From: Paulownia fortunei
Lineage: Eukaryota; Streptophyta; Magnoliopsida; Lamiales; Paulowniaceae
Direction: 5' to 3'
Assembly: GCA_019321725.1 (NCBI GenBank)
Contig: CM033106.1
Span: 26,958,118-27,022,117, forward strand
Length of the DNA stretch: 64,000 nt
In this document: piece by piece, positions 24,694 to 38,127 of the stretch
Layout of the letters: each line of letters starts with the position of its first letter
Position numbering within the stretch: the first letter of the stretch is position 1
Translations under genes and position numbers: made by a program
The notes under the pieces: model-generated
Told to the model about the DNA's origin: nothing
What the model saw: the letters and a program-made list of their open reading frames with translations, nothing else
The model's database searches: none

Positions 24694-26068
24694 TTACCCA
24701 GATCGGAAACCCCCAGCACCTCGGCGATCATATGGTCCAGCACGGTCACGACTATAACGATCACCACCTCCATGACCACCAGTATCTCTGTTACGTCCTC
24801 CAAATCGATCTCCATTGCGATCAGGACCATAACGGCCACCACCACTGCCACCATATCTATCATCCCTGCCCCCATATTTACCACCTTTAGCCCCGTCACT
24901 GGGACATTCCCTAGCAAAGTGCCCTGGCTTGCCGCACTTAAAGCACTCTCCACCACCAGTTCCCCGCCCACTACCATATTCACGTCCTCGATCACGATCA
25001 CGTCGATCACGGTCACGAGGGCGATCATTGTCATAATCTCGGCCTGAACCTTGTTGAGGCTGAGCTTTGTCAACAGTTATGGTTCGTCCATCTAAATCAA
25101 TACCATTCATAGCTTCAATTGCCTCTTCCATCGCTTGCTTTTCATCAAAAGTGACAAATCCAAAGCCACGGGAGCGCCCAGAGACCTTGTCAATAACCAC
25201 CTGCAATGGGGGAAAAGGACTCTTTTATCATGACAAGCATATTTCTGTTCAATTTGGAAAAATAAATCAATCTATGAATCACAACATGCCATCGAATTGT
25301 ATCCATAATACATAATAAACATAGCTTATGAAATTGTTATTCTACTAGAATCATAATGTTATAATATATGTTTCTCAAAAATACTTCCGCAAACTCATTT
25401 GAACAAGATTCTTCTTCTCGTCATCAGCCCAAGAAATGGAAACAGCCTGTAGGAGACACCCAATTTACTGTATCATGTGATCTACATCTATATAATACTC
25501 TTGTTACAATATTGCACAGCAGGAAAACCTACTCTTCAATTTGCTCTTTTCATCTTTATTGATGGGGTGTATGGGTGGGGGGGTTTAAGTGGTTTGCGGA
25601 TGTTTTGGGGAGTGAGGGGTGACAGCATTGCCATGTGCAACTTGGAATAGGAACAACACTGAAACTGATCATCAGAGAAGCAGCACGGTTATAAGATCAA
25701 ACAGCAAGCCAGTAAACTTACTTATCACAAATAACAACAATTGAAAAACATTGATGTGCACCGAGCACAGTAACTTTCCTCTGAATGAGAAAGGAGATGG
25801 AACTTCCAAAAAAGTTGCAATAACATCATTAAAGTCATTATTTTCTTTAGTGAGATTACAAGATGATAAGCAGAGGGCTAATTAGCATGGCTTAACAATA
25901 TCATCTAAAAATCCAAAAATGCGAAGTAAGAATTTCAATGCAAAAATAACTCATCACCTTTGCCTCAAGAAGATGTCCAAACTTCTCAAATGCATCTTTC
26001 AGACCTCGATCAGAAGTTGACCATGACAAGCCACCAATGAAGCATCGAAACTCAGCATCACCTGACAT
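24694..26068 (-). CDS. RZ-1 type glycine-rich RNA-binding protein with RRM and CCHC knuckle
   Basis: Nuclear RNA-binding protein of the plant RZ-1 group, whose members act in splicing and cold response. Coding exons are 26068-25958 (37 codons) and 25200-24694, giving 205 aa. The RRM covers about residues 6-83, with RNP2 CFIGGL at 9-14 and RNP1 RGFGFVTF at 48-55. An Arg/Asp-rich linker follows, then a CCHC zinc knuckle [14 protein letters not shown] (C123, C126, H131, C136), then a Gly/Arg/Asp-rich tail ending RGAGGFRSG. The single RRM followed by one knuckle separates RZ-1 from simple GRPs. It is closest in layout to Arabidopsis RZ-1A (At3g26420). The neighbour TRM11 is divergent, which matches the remembered Arabidopsis order. 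The intron inside the RRM falls after AAK. Confidence 0.94.
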
Positions 26069-26076
26069 GTTACAAA

Positions 26077-26762
26077 CTGTTTTCCTTCGCAGAGAGAAAG
26101 AGAGTGAGTGGGAGAAAGAAGATAGAAACACATTAAAAACAATGGTATGCTCAAGAAAGTCATGGGGTAACACTATCAATGATATACTTACGACGTATTC
26201 TGAAATTGAACTTGAAACTAGTAAAACGAATCATTTTTATATAAAGCATCATGATTAATGTATGCTTAGGATGCAATAAATCTATTTTCCTTTCCTTTTC
26301 CCATGACAAAGTATCACTAAAAACATAATTACGTGATGTACTTTCAGCTCAACAAAATTAAGATTTCTTAATACAAGCTTCTCGACATAACTTGAACTGT
26401 AAGCAATGCATATATGACACAATTTTAACATATATAACACAGTTATACAATCTTCGCTATAACTGATGTGGGGCTAAGAACATGAATCCACGCATCAAAT
26501 TCCTACCCACCCCATGTATTAGTTCCCTAGGTTAAAAATTTCTAAACTGGATGCCCACGCGTTTACTCACAAAACCATGCTGAAAAATCAAATTGAACAA
26601 CAAAATTCCTTTTGTTTCTTTCCCAATTTCAGACCACAAGTCTTCCAATTCCACTATCACCCCAAAATACACAAGTACTTAGCACGCCTGGTTTAAAAAA
26701 TTATCAAACTATTGATTATAATTCAGATCTAGGAATACGAGACATCAATCAAAACACTTCGA

Positions 26763-26823
<61 letters not shown>

Positions 26824-26831
26824 GATTGTAC
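26077..26831 (-). other. Candidate 5' UTR intron of the RZ-1 gene
   Basis: On the minus strand a donor CAG|GTACAATCT is at 26832/26831 and an acceptor GGAAAACAG lies eight bases upstream of the start codon. The 755-base intron would contain the GA/TA microsatellite. Leader introns are common in this family, but splicing here is inferred from signals only. Confidence 0.5.
26763..26824. repeat. Compound (TA)n(GA)n microsatellite
   Basis: About ten TA units followed by about 20 GA units with one interruption. On the RZ-1 coding strand it appears as a long CT tract just inside the donor end of the candidate leader intron, so length changes could affect the leader. Confidence 0.93.
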
Positions 26832-26832
26832 C

Positions 26833-28664
26833 TGCAGCGCGGACGCACGAAGAAGTAGAGATTTTCAGAAATTCTAGCGCAGATGTGAAAAAAGAAACCC
26901 TACAAACACAAAATCAGGTACATTAAAGAAGAGATGGAATTTTCAACTTTTTGGATATGTATCCGAAAAGAAAAATTCACATGGAACCAGTTGTAATCTT
27001 GTAGAACAAGCTGATAGAGTAATAAGGGGTCGTTGACCCGGTCCTTGTTGAAACTAGATCCTCGATGAAGTGATAGACTGATCTCAACCGTCAAATGCGA
27101 AGCTGCTGGGCCTACATGCTTGGATTCACGTTGGGCATCAAGTGGTGGGCATATAAACCTTTTTAAAAATTTCAAAACAACCCCTATATTTTTAAGGAAC
27201 TTGCTAGTTATACTTCTTTTTATTTGAAAATTGCTTAGTAGCTCTACCTAGTTTCACAAAGTCCTGCGAATTAGTTAAGAGGTTCATTAAGTTGGATACG
27301 GCTTTCCCGCTTACATTTAAGAAGATAAATTGAAGGATCATTAAGAGGCGTTCGGGTAAATATTTTGAGGCATATTATAAGTTTTTTATATATTATAAGA
27401 TATTTTAAGAGTAACTTACAAAATTTTGAATTTAATTTTTAAATAAATTTTTAATGTATTTTAATAAATAAGATCATGTATCTTATAAAAAGTTAATAAA
27501 AAAATTGCGTAATTTCCTCAATAGATTAAAAGAGTTTGTTAACATATTAAAATAATTTATTATCTTCTTAAATTTTTTGTTAAGGAGTGTATAATCCAAA
27601 TATTGTATTTTGTGAATTCAGATGGTCATTATTTAAATTTTTTTGTCAAATATTATATAATATATTATAAGTTTTCGTACATTTCATAAAATATTTAATT
27701 AGGAAGATTGTAAATTCACCTAAATATCAATAGATTTAAGACTCAAAAAATACTCAGATCGTGTGTTGATAATGATTTCAAATATTATATTTTTCTCAAC
27801 TTTTATCTCTTTTCCAAATTTGATTATGAGAATATATTAAGAACGCTTTACAAGTATCTCGCCTTATTATTCATGATATAATAAAATTTTCTTTTCTTTT
27901 ATCATGTCATAAAAACTACTCAATTTAATACAAAAGAAAACTTAAACCAAATTATAATTGAAGGGAGGAAGCTTAAAGATTTTCAATTCTAACATTCATG
28001 CCTCATCTTCAAAGATTGTAAATTTAATTTTTTATCTTATAAATCTTTCACTCACACAAGTTGTAATTATATATTGCACTGAAATTGCAATATCACAAGA
28101 GTTCAAAGCATAATTTCGAATAAGCCATTAAAATATCAAATGATTAGTTCCAAATGAATATTTAAAGTACTAATATTTGGAGTAATGATACCTCATTTCA
28201 CCTTCTTTATAATTTAGATTCAAATTAAAAAATAAAAAAATAAACGTTTGAAGTGACAAAATAATTTTGGGTAAGTTATTTAAGAAAGAGACCACTTATA
28301 TAAATCATCAGTCAATTTTATTTATTTTTTATTTCTAATCATTATAACAAACTAATTACTTTCTTAAATTAAGAAAGTAGGAAAAAGTAATAATAAAAAT
28401 AGCCTGTGATATAGAGTAGCATTTTTCTAAAGAAAAAATGTTTGAAATCGAAAAACAAAAAGAGGAAACCGGAGAGAAATCCTAAACAGTAAAAAGGGTT
28501 CAAGGGTTTTGGGTTTTGTAGATTGAAGGGTGAAACCCCAACACCAACACCTCCTGCCGTCGTTTCTCCGCCACCAACCACCGCTGCAGCTTCTCACATT
28601 TTCAGCAAAGTTGATAGCATTTAGTTTCCTAGCAGTGGTCCGCTTCAAATTGGACTCGAACATC
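26833..28664. other. Divergent promoter region between RZ-1 and TRM11
   Basis: The left edge (about 26833-26930) is probably the RZ-1 leader exon and promoter. The right edge (about 28440-28664) is probably the TRM11 leader. Between them is AT-rich sequence without a recognised gene. Confidence 0.45.
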
Positions 28665-31600
28665 ATGTGGTACCTGTGCGTATTCTTCCATAGGCTGCTG
28701 GAATACAGGAAAGCAGAGTTTGAATCCATCGCCGGACTCTTTGACGGTTGCAATGGCGCCGCCACTCTCGAATGGCGGCTCCCGGAAGACCACCACCCGG
28801 ATTCACCTTTCCATTTCGTCAATCTTCCTTCCGAAGAGATGGCCCGCAACATTGCCAATCGAAGTAAGTATCTGTACAAATACACGAACAATCTTCAATC
28901 AGTAGAAGGAATTGAGTTCTAGATTGTCTCAAATTTCAAACTTATGTTTTTTGCTTTTAATAATTGACTTTTATCTATACTGTTTTGACGTATGGTTATT
29001 GAAATATATATGTTGCAGGTATTCTTGTGAAGGGAATATATGAACTTTGGGGTGAAGGACGGAGTTTTGAGGAACTGGAGGAGGCTATCAAAAGTTATCC
29101 GGATGACCGGAAGCTGCCATACCTAATTCCTGGCAGCACGTTCAGAATTACTGTTGACAGCTTTGGGAAAGTAATAAGCTTTCACGAGCAAAGCGATCGC
29201 ATCCAAAATTTGGCATTCATTCCTTTTAAGGTCTGATTCTAGTATTGTTTCACTGTGAAATATTCGTAAAACACAATAATATGCAGAAGATTTTCGTTGT
29301 GATAGTTAATTACTCAGACTGCAATCAGTTGTACTATATGGATTGGCCTTTAAGCTGTTTCCTAGTGCTGGTTAAAATACTGTACCGTTTGTCAGTGTTC
29401 CTAACAGAATGCACTCATTATATGCAAAATTGACAATTTCCTTCTGAAGGAATGGACATTGTATCCTATTGATGTTTTCTATCTGATAAGTATATTTTGA
29501 AAGAATTATAGACAGTTATATGCAGAGAATTTGATATGGAAGATAAATCTTTCTCTGTTCTTTCCTTTTAATTGTATAATTATTTCATTGTCAGTCTAAT
29601 GGTAGAAACTATTTATTTGCACTCTAATGGTATTATTACAATTTTCATATATCATATGTAACTGACTTTACCTGCCTTGGGTTCAAAGTCATTTTTGTTG
29701 GGGCATTTAGTTGTTGTAAGAACCAATGGAAGGTAAATGAGAACTAAGGCCTGTTGAAGAAGCAGAGTTGCTAGAATGGTGTTGAGAAATGAAAAGATCA
29801 TTTTGGAAATGAGTTTCATGGTTTATCAGGTAGCTGATTCATATTAGTGCTTGTCATGCCTTCCATTACTAACAGAATGATCCATTGCATAGAGAGGATT
29901 TCTGCGTTCGCCATCAATACTGATATTAAGGAATAAACTTGACAATATTTTTCTCTGGGAAGTTGATGGAGTTAGATTCCATTCTGTATTTGGATATTGT
30001 CAGAATGCTCCCTTTTTGATAATATGGTTTCCCCAAGCTGAGCCATGTGACATTGATCTGTCTTCAACTTCATGATAAAGAGCAATTAAGCAGGATTAGA
30101 GTGGTTTCAAAATTGTTGTTTATCTGTTTGGATTCTGATGTCCTTTTCACCAACTTCTAAGTGAATATCTTTCAGGGGCGAGTGAATCTGCGGAATCCTG
30201 ATCATAGATTCTGTCTTATGGATAATGATGATTATGGAGCTAATAATGGGCTTCCTCCCATTGTTCAAAGGAGAATCTTTTTTGGTCGGGAGATAGGGGC
30301 TGCTGATAGGAAGATCTTGCAAATTTATCAGCTAAAAAGCCGCAAATATCTTGGCCCGACGGCCATGGATGCAGAAATGGCTTTCCTAATGGCAAATCAA
30401 GCACAGGTGAAACCCGGGAAACTTGTGTATGATCCTTTTGTTGGTACAGGAAGCATTCTGATTGCGGCAGCTCATTTTGGAGCAATGACAATGGTTAGGA
30501 TTTTTTTTTATTTTTTTTGTGATGAAACTTATAATTTGGAACATTTATCATATTGTTGTTTATGTAATCAGCAATCACTGATGTGAACAATTCAGGGTGC
30601 AGATATTGACATTCGGGTAGTGCGTGATGGTCGTGGCCCTGATTGTAATGTCTGGAGCAATTTTAAGCAGGTCTTGCAATTTTTTATTTTTTTTTCTCTC
30701 TGACTTTTGGAATTACTGGTTCATGTCTTCTGAGCGTCATTGCTGCAAGAGTGCCATTCTTTTTTTCCATCCTTCAGTGCCCACATTTATAGCTGTATAT
30801 AACGCAATCTTTACATATTTGCCAGAGTATATGATGGATGATATTGTTAATGAAATACGATTTTATGGAGTTAAGAGTGGAAAATTGTAATGGTCATTCA
30901 ACATGTGATAATGCCACCATTTTGCTTTCATTTATTTATATTGTTTATTTTTTCTTAAAATACTGATTGTTCTGTAAACCTGACTATATTTTTCCTCTTT
31001 GTATAGTATGGATTGCCAATGCCGATATCTTTATTAAGGGCTGATAATAACCTTCCACCTTGGCGTTCTGGTTTGAAAGAGGTAATTTGTTCTTGCCAGT
31101 GGTTTATGCTATTTTTTTCTCATGTCATGGTTATATCTGCATTAAATTATTTTGCTTACCTTGAGCATAATCTTTCTGATGTTAATGTTCAAATTCAACA
31201 TGCTTCTATTAAATATCCTTCAAGTTTTGATGTCCTTTTGACTGCTCTGACATTTAACTGAAAAGGAAGAAGATATTAGTTTACCATCTAATTAAATTTG
31301 CTGGGTCAGTATATGAACAAATTCAAGCAATTTGTAGATTAGTGCACTTTAGAGCACAATAAATAAATAATCACGTCCACTGCATCTACGTGTTTCTCAT
31401 GGGCTAGATTGTGAACAAAAGTCAAGTACATCGATTTAAAGATTGCATCTTAGAAGAAGAAGAAAATATGATAAATCACATAATCTGCTCAGATCATGTT
31501 TAATCCCTAAAGCTTTAGTTCAATGTCAACTGATAGAAGGCAAGAACAAATCTCAAAATGCGCAGATGATCTTGGACTCCATCTTATATATGAATGACTA

Positions 31601-33070
31601 AAATTTTCTGGGGAATGCCTGGTATGAAGCAAATTATTCCAGACTGCAAAACATTATTAACTATGCAATAAATCTGCTAAATCTAAATTCCTCACCCAAC
31701 CCATTCTGCGGAATACCTGGACGTAGGTTGATGGTTCTAAATCCATTTTGCCAACTCTACCCCTTGTCATATATGGCCTTAGCCCCATAGCTAATGTTCA
31801 AGTGGTAGCCAGACCAGAGATCCCGTCTATACTACTATCCATACTAGGCAGGTTGTATCAATCATTATAGACCTTAACGATTCATGCTCTGTGATTCCAT
31901 TTCTCCATTCCAATCTCCGTTTGTTTCTTTTTCCAAAATCAAAACTTCTCAATTATCCTGGAAAGTAATATTTTTGTTTTGGGCAAAGGTGGAAACTCTA
32001 GGCAGGCTATGGAAAACTTAAATTGTCAATCAGACGACCATGTCATTCATTTTACATCCCTGGGGTATCTATCATTATTTTCTTTGTGTGTTTTCGCTAT
32101 TAACATTTGGGCCCATGAGTCTTTTGGTTCCCTTTGTAATTGGCCTTTGCATCTTCTGAGGTGCAGTGTGACCCATTAGCAAGGAAGTTCTAGAATTGAC
32201 ATAGGAGGTCTGGGCGTTTAAGAGCAAATCTTATGATTTATTCACTTATCTAAACATAACTGAGATTTTCTTATTGATTGAAAGAGTTTATTCATTCGAT
32301 TGCTCGAGCCAGCCACATACAAGCTTAGTTTGTTGTTGGTGCTAGAAATTTATATTCACTTGCATGCCATAGTGATATTTTAGCAGTTTTCCTCTTTCAT
32401 GAAAATGGTTTCGCTCTATGGTGTTATTGCTTGATTACCATTACTGTTGGGAGTTATTTTTCCTCTTTTCATTTTGTGATTTTGAATTTTCTGATGTTTC
32501 TTGCAGGTGTTTGATGCCATAATATGTGATCCTCCTTATGGGGTTCGTGCCGGGGGACGTAAATCTGGTGGGCGCAAGCTTTTGAAAGGTGTTATCGGTC
32601 CTTATACCGTTCCTGATGATAAAAGGACCGACCATATACCATCTACTGCTCCTTACAGCTTGGTGGAATGCGTGCATGATTTGCTTGACCATGCTGCTAG
32701 GATGCTTGTAATGGGTGGGCGGCTTGTGTACTTCTACCCTGTTCTAAGAGAGGAGGATTCAGCAGATCCCACTTTCCCGGAGCACCCATGTTTTGAATTG
32801 ATTGCAACCTGCGAACAAATCCTCAGCTACAGATACAGCAGGGTCCTGCTAACCATGGTGAAAGTTGCCCCTTACACTGAAGATATTGAGTTGGCTGCCA
32901 GGGTCAAACATTTAGATTTCAAAGAAAACCACCTGAAGTGGTTAGAAGATGGAAATTTACATTCAGCGGTTTTAGCCCTGCGGACATCCAGATTAATGGA
33001 ACAGGTGAAAAGTGTAGCTCGAAGCCCAAATACAGGGGCAAATACGTTTAGGTTTGTCATGAAACAGTAG
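28665..33070 (+). CDS. TRM11: tRNA (guanine-10-N2)-methyltransferase, TRM11 family, 6 exons
   Basis: S-adenosylmethionine-dependent enzyme that makes N2-methylguanosine at position 10 of tRNA, together with the small partner TRM112. Exons are 28665-28863, 29019-29230, 30176-30493, 30596-30670, 31007-31081 and 32507-33070; every junction is GT-AG and keeps frame, giving 480 aa. The start MWYLCVFFHRLLEYRKAE matches plant TRM11. The N-terminal half is the RNA-binding THUMP-like part. The methyltransferase half has the SAM-binding loop DPFVGTGS at 223-230 and the catalytic DPPYG at 301-305, which marks N-methylation of an amino group. The order of motifs (SAM loop before DPPY) fits the family. 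It lies divergent to RZ-1, as remembered for Arabidopsis At3g26410. Confidence 0.95.
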
Positions 33071-34516
33071 CTATTGACATTATTTATGTACCCACTACCC
33101 AGTGTGGATATTTTTAATCTTTACTCTAATGGTGACTAATTCTCTTAGCAGGTTTTAAAGATGTTAAAGTACTTCAAAAATACAGTTAGATCACTGTGAG
33201 TTTGAAGATGATAGATAAATGGTTTACAATTCATATTTTCCTCTTTCTTCTGAGTTTTATTTTATTTTATTTTATTCTATTGGGTTTGTTTTTTTGGTGG
33301 GGCGGGGGGGGGGGGGGGGGGTGTTGCATGGACTTCCCATCTGCCTGCAAGCGTATCAATAATTCTTGTTACTTGTTATGATTAATATCTGATTAAAACC
33401 TACTTTAATACCTTTTTCTATGGTTAAGCTTTAGACGCTATCTTTGATGTTACAAGCATATACGGAACAAGCTATGTATTCAAAAAAAACATAAAAAAAT
33501 TATGGCGTGATTGTATTAATAAAGCAAATAAGAATCACGATAAAAAAAGTAGAGCAACTTTTATGATCCTGCAACATACCCTTATTTTCAGTAAATTCAG
33601 AAAATCGAGAACATAAGCAAATTAAGTTTACCAGTTGAGCTTCAGCATTTACACTAAGCCAAAACACCTAAACCATAAATGGTGATATGAAAAGTGAACA
33701 AAGAAAAGTTCACAAGAGATGAAGAACAAAAAAAAAAAAACTAAAATAAGATGGTGAAGATAATAATCATAACAGACGTCTAGAACTCTTCTGCATCTAC
33801 AATTAATGAAGAGAAACAAGGAATACTACGATAACAGGTCGTATATAAACAAAAGACATGCAAAACTAAGTTTGACACATTGCGATTTCTCACTTGAATG
33901 CTGGCAGTTAAAGTGTGGGAGGGAGACCTGCTGACAACATTTTCTATTACAATCTCTTTGACTTACATGCATGAATTCTTAATTAATGCTTCATAGGTCT
34001 GATGCTATTTTGTGGACTGTTCACTAATTATAAAATTGGTGAGGATCATCACTTTTATGAAGACAAATTACAAATCAAACGCTTAGTAAAATTACAAAAA
34101 TCTCATTAATTACATATGATGCCAAAGCAAGAGCAAATCTCTTTCTACTCCAATTTTATTACTCATATTTTATTTTTAAGTTTTTTTTTTTTTGTTAAAA
34201 ATATCATCTCACACCACTAAATCTCAATCATTACTATTAGAACAATATAAAAAAATTATTTTGATTTTTATTTAAAATCTTATATCAAGTCAAAAATAGT
34301 AGTTTCACTTACAGTCCTTAAGGCTTAATCTAAAGATCTTAGTTCTGAAGTACTTATAACAGTCTATTTATCCTCAAACCTCAATATATACTTCATCCCT
34401 TGCAAGAATGAACATCAACCCTCCCATATCTCCTTACTGATTTTATGTTTCCTCGGACTCCACTACAAATTAAGGGCTTAATATCATATCCAGACTAAGA
34501 TTATTTTCAACTTCAA
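33071..34516. other. Intergenic DNA between TRM11 and peroxidase
   Basis: Contains the TRM11 3' UTR at the left and the peroxidase promoter at the right, with a TATATA at 34385-34390 as a weak TATA candidate. A run of 19 G lies at 33303-33321. No other gene was seen. Confidence 0.4.
33303..33321 (+). repeat. Poly-G tract of 19 bases
   Basis: An uninterrupted G19 run preceded by TTTTGGTGGGGC. It is about 230 bases downstream of the TRM11 stop and may be within or near the 3' UTR. Such runs can form G-quadruplexes and are also prone to sequencing error. Confidence 0.85.
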
Positions 34517-35349
34517 ATGAAATATCACCAAAAAATGGCACGTTATCTGATATTAGTTCTGATCATTACTTGCTTATTTGGTGTTTCACAAGGCATGCTC
34601 CGAGTCGGCTTCTATAACAAGAGCTGCCCCAACGCGGAGGCTATAATCCGCGGTGTAGTCGGTGAAGCAGCCATCTCCGACGAAAATAATCTCCCCATCT
34701 TGCTCAGGCTTCACTTCCATGACTGCTTTGTTGAGGTTACACACAGACACACACACTTGCATGCAGTACTATTATGCACACTACATTTTATAAACGCGCG
34801 CGCACACACACACACACACAGTATAAATTCCAAGAAATTCTGAGTAAATGGTGACATAATGATCAGGGATGTGACGGGTCGATTCTGATAGATAACGGGG
34901 TGGAAACAGATGAGATGCATGCATCTGGGCACCAAGGGGTTAGAGGTTTTGATATTATAGAGATGGCAAAGGCAGAATTGGAAGGTGCCTGCCCTGGAAC
35001 TGTTTCCTGTGCGGATATAGTGGCTTTGGCTGCCAGAGATGCTGTTTTCTTGGTAATTACTACTATACACCCCACAAAGTGACAGATTTCTGCAACCATA
35101 TTTGCAATTGTTCAACTATTGTTGTTTATGGGGCTTAATTAGTTAATTTTACAGAGATGTGGGATTTGTGTTTGTAGGTAAAAGGGCCATGGTACGAGGC
35201 GGAAACAGGGAGAAGGGATGGTATGGTGTCAAATATAAGATTGGCAGATAATTTGCCAGATGTTGGTGATTCTATTCAGAAACTCAAAGCCAAGTTTTTT
35301 GAGAAAGGCCTCACAGAGAAGGATCTTGTGCTTCTCAGTGGTATGAATA

Positions 35350-35392
<43 letters not shown>

Positions 35393-36253
35393 CACACATT
35401 AATGAGCACAGCACACGCATGGCGGCACACCAATACATGCAGATTTTGTGGGTTTTCTAGTCGGTAGACATCTTAAAGGATATGAGCAACTTCTGGGTAA
35501 ATGCATGACACTTCATGAGTATCATCAAGATTCTTTTTGGTCGAAATTCGAAAGCAGAAAAGGGGCAGATATCTTGTCCCAAAAGACCTATCTTGACTGT
35601 TTAATTGCTGAAAAGATATTTCTCCAATATAGAAGTTTTTTTGAATGAATTTTCACTTTTTTAATGAAAGAAGTAATTCCTCAGCTTCGATCTGGGGTGT
35701 TTACATAGTTGTCAAAATAATTATATTAATGAATCTTTTCATAGTCAAGTTATAAAGTTCGAAGAAATCTTGGATTGCTAATTACATCAGTTTGTTGTAT
35801 TCTTTTCTCTCCCTTTTCAATTTTTTAGCTGCACATACAATTGGCACCACAGCATGCTTCTTCATGAGCCAAAGGCTCTACCAATTCCCGGAAGGTGGCG
35901 GTGGCTCCGACCCCTCCATAAACCCTGAGTTCCTACCGGAGTTAAAATCCATGTGTCCACAGAAGGGAGATGTCAACGTGCGGTTGCCAATAGACCGTGG
36001 CAGCGCACAGACATTTGACACCCAAATCCTGCAAAACATCAGGAGTGGCTTTGCTGTGCTGCAATCTGATGCTACCCTCTATCAAGATGAGGCTACAAGA
36101 AGCGTAGTGGACTCCTATTTCGGGCTATTCAGCCCGTTTTTGGGTCCATCATTTGAGGCAGATTTTGCCACTTCAATGGTTAAATTGGGCAGAATTGGTG
36201 TGTTGACAGGATCAAAAGGGACAATCAGGCGTGTGTGTTCATCTTTTAGTTGA
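34517..36253 (+). CDS. Class III peroxidase, peroxidase 43-like, 4 exons
   Basis: Secreted heme peroxidase of the plant cell wall. Exons are 34517-34735, 34867-35052, 35178-35340 and 35829-36253, all GT-AG, giving 330 aa. A signal peptide is visible (residues 1-26, core [16 protein letters not shown]). Distal site: Arg64 and His68 in [15 protein letters not shown]. Proximal His192 is in [15 protein letters not shown], where AAHTIG replaces the commoner GAHTIG, as I recall for peroxidase 43. [14 protein letters not shown] and the paired cysteines are present. The classical three-intron layout of the family is kept. ATG at 34517 is used, but Met7 (34535, MARYLI) is an equally good start. The neighbouring PS decarboxylase recalls Arabidopsis At4g25980/At4g25970. 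Confidence 0.94.
34803..34820. repeat. (CA)n microsatellite in peroxidase intron 1
   Basis: Nine CA units preceded by a short CG-rich run, inside the 131-base first intron. Confidence 0.9.
35350..35392. repeat. Compound (CT)n(CA)n microsatellite in peroxidase intron 3
   Basis: About ten CT units followed by about eleven AC units, beginning nine bases after the splice donor of the third intron. Confidence 0.93.
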
Positions 36254-38127
36254 TAACTAAAAGTTTTAGTGTTGTTGCTGTGTTTCATATATATTTGACC
36301 AAACTGTACGCGTTATGTATGGAAACTCAAGATTTTAGCACTTTCTGCACTTGAAATATTTTTTTAGTTGCTAAATGGGAACAAAACATGAGAAAGATTT
36401 TAGTATTTTTTTATCATTTTGAATTTTTGATTTTAATTTGATATTTTATCTCGTATTTCATGTCATAATTACATTTCATGATAATATGAATCACGTTGGA
36501 AATACCATGAAATACAAGATTTGAACTGCTTTTCTGCAGTCTGGTCTTACAAGCCAGTGACCATTTTACTGTGCAGGCCATGTGAAGCTCTTTTGTTTTT
36601 GTATACGCAGTTAGCATTAGGCTACTGATTAAAGGTGAACATGACAAGAGTCTCAATCACATGGAGTATAGTTATCTTTTACTTGCATTGTTGTTAGTGT
36701 ACTTCACATTATCTGATGAATATCAGAAGAAGTGCAGGATTATTATATCCTGCTCACATGATTCACTAAGCAAATTTATTGGCAATTTTGTTTTTGTATT
36801 ATTGTTTTCTTTTCAACTTGTGATATTATCTTTTAATTAGTACTGTTATTTAATTCTGGATCCCATCTATCAAGAAATTTGTCAAACTCAATTTGTTCTG
36901 ATAATTAAGAAGTTTGTTTATTATCAATTGCGTTTTACCATACAAATTCATGAGCAAATAACATTATCAATTAGTGGTATCAATATTCATTAAACTAAAA
37001 TCACAATTTTTGAGTTTCTACACTTTTCAGCTTAATCAATCAATTCCTCTAGCAAATTTAAAAATAAAAATAAAAAATCTATTCTTCTATAGCGAGCAAT
37101 ATTATTTTCAATTGCAAGTTTTCTTATTTTCTCAAACCCACAAATAAGTAGTCCAATATAGACTATACATGCTATGGTTATAGTTAATCTCAAGATTGGA
37201 ATACAGATTGATGTAATATTCAACATCATTATTTCTCCCTTATACCCAAACCCCAATTTCAGAATAACAAATTTCTTGGTCTTAAGTTCCTTTACCAACG
37301 TCCACAACTTAGGCACATACTATATAACTTATTAATGTGCTAAACAATCCAAATATTCCGACAAATTATATTTACACGTATAGTTGTGATTGGACCTTCA
37401 CTCTTTTTATTGTATCTCCACCACAAAATATAATGCCCCGATTGACTACCATTGCCCACCCGTTTTTCATGCTAAAATTGATGATCATCTTTGGTATTTC
37501 AACACCAGCCAAGAGTAAACATGAAATTTGAAAGGGAAGAGAGAGAGGGGAAGAAAGGACAAGAAAAGTGCCATTGCAGGTTCCATTTTCTTCCTTGTTA
37601 TTCTCTCACTGCAAAATTAGAATCCATCCAGCACTTAAATCCCCTGAAAATTTTCTTCCCACAATCACACAAACTTTCTTCCTCCAGGCAATTGACGGGC
37701 CATTAATCTGAAACTGGTAGTTCATCAATTTTCCCCTCCCATTTTTTCCCTCCTTCAATCCCTGTCCAATAATTGAAATACATGTTTTTCTAGACGTTTG
37801 TTTGCAGTTCAATCCTCTATTACAAATTGGCAGTTATCGGTTATTTCACGTCATACATTTGGCATGTATTCGTGAATGCAATATATGGTTTGTTTGTATC
37901 ATTGTCAGGCCATCCTTCATCCATGCATGCTTATATCATTGGAGATTCATAACATACATTTCCAGGCTTTAGATTTTATTACAGCATCTAACTCATGAAA
38001 CAGAGAAATCTACAAAAAAGAGTTGATCAATGTTGGCTCAATTGTTTTAGGTTGACACGCGTTGCCATTTTTTCAAATAATCAAGATTAAGATTATAGAA
38101 TATACAAGAATTCTTCAACAAACTGAT
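36254..38127. other. Intergenic DNA between peroxidase and clathrin assembly gene
   Basis: No gene was recognised. Pyrimidine-rich sequence at about 37660-37780 may belong to the promoter or leader of the downstream gene. Confidence 0.4.

Noticed and set aside
24645..25073. Long Thr/Ile/Ser-rich and His/Asp-rich frames over the RZ-1 second exon
   Set aside because: They arise from reading the repetitive Gly/Arg/Asp codons of RZ-1 in other frames and have no independent support.
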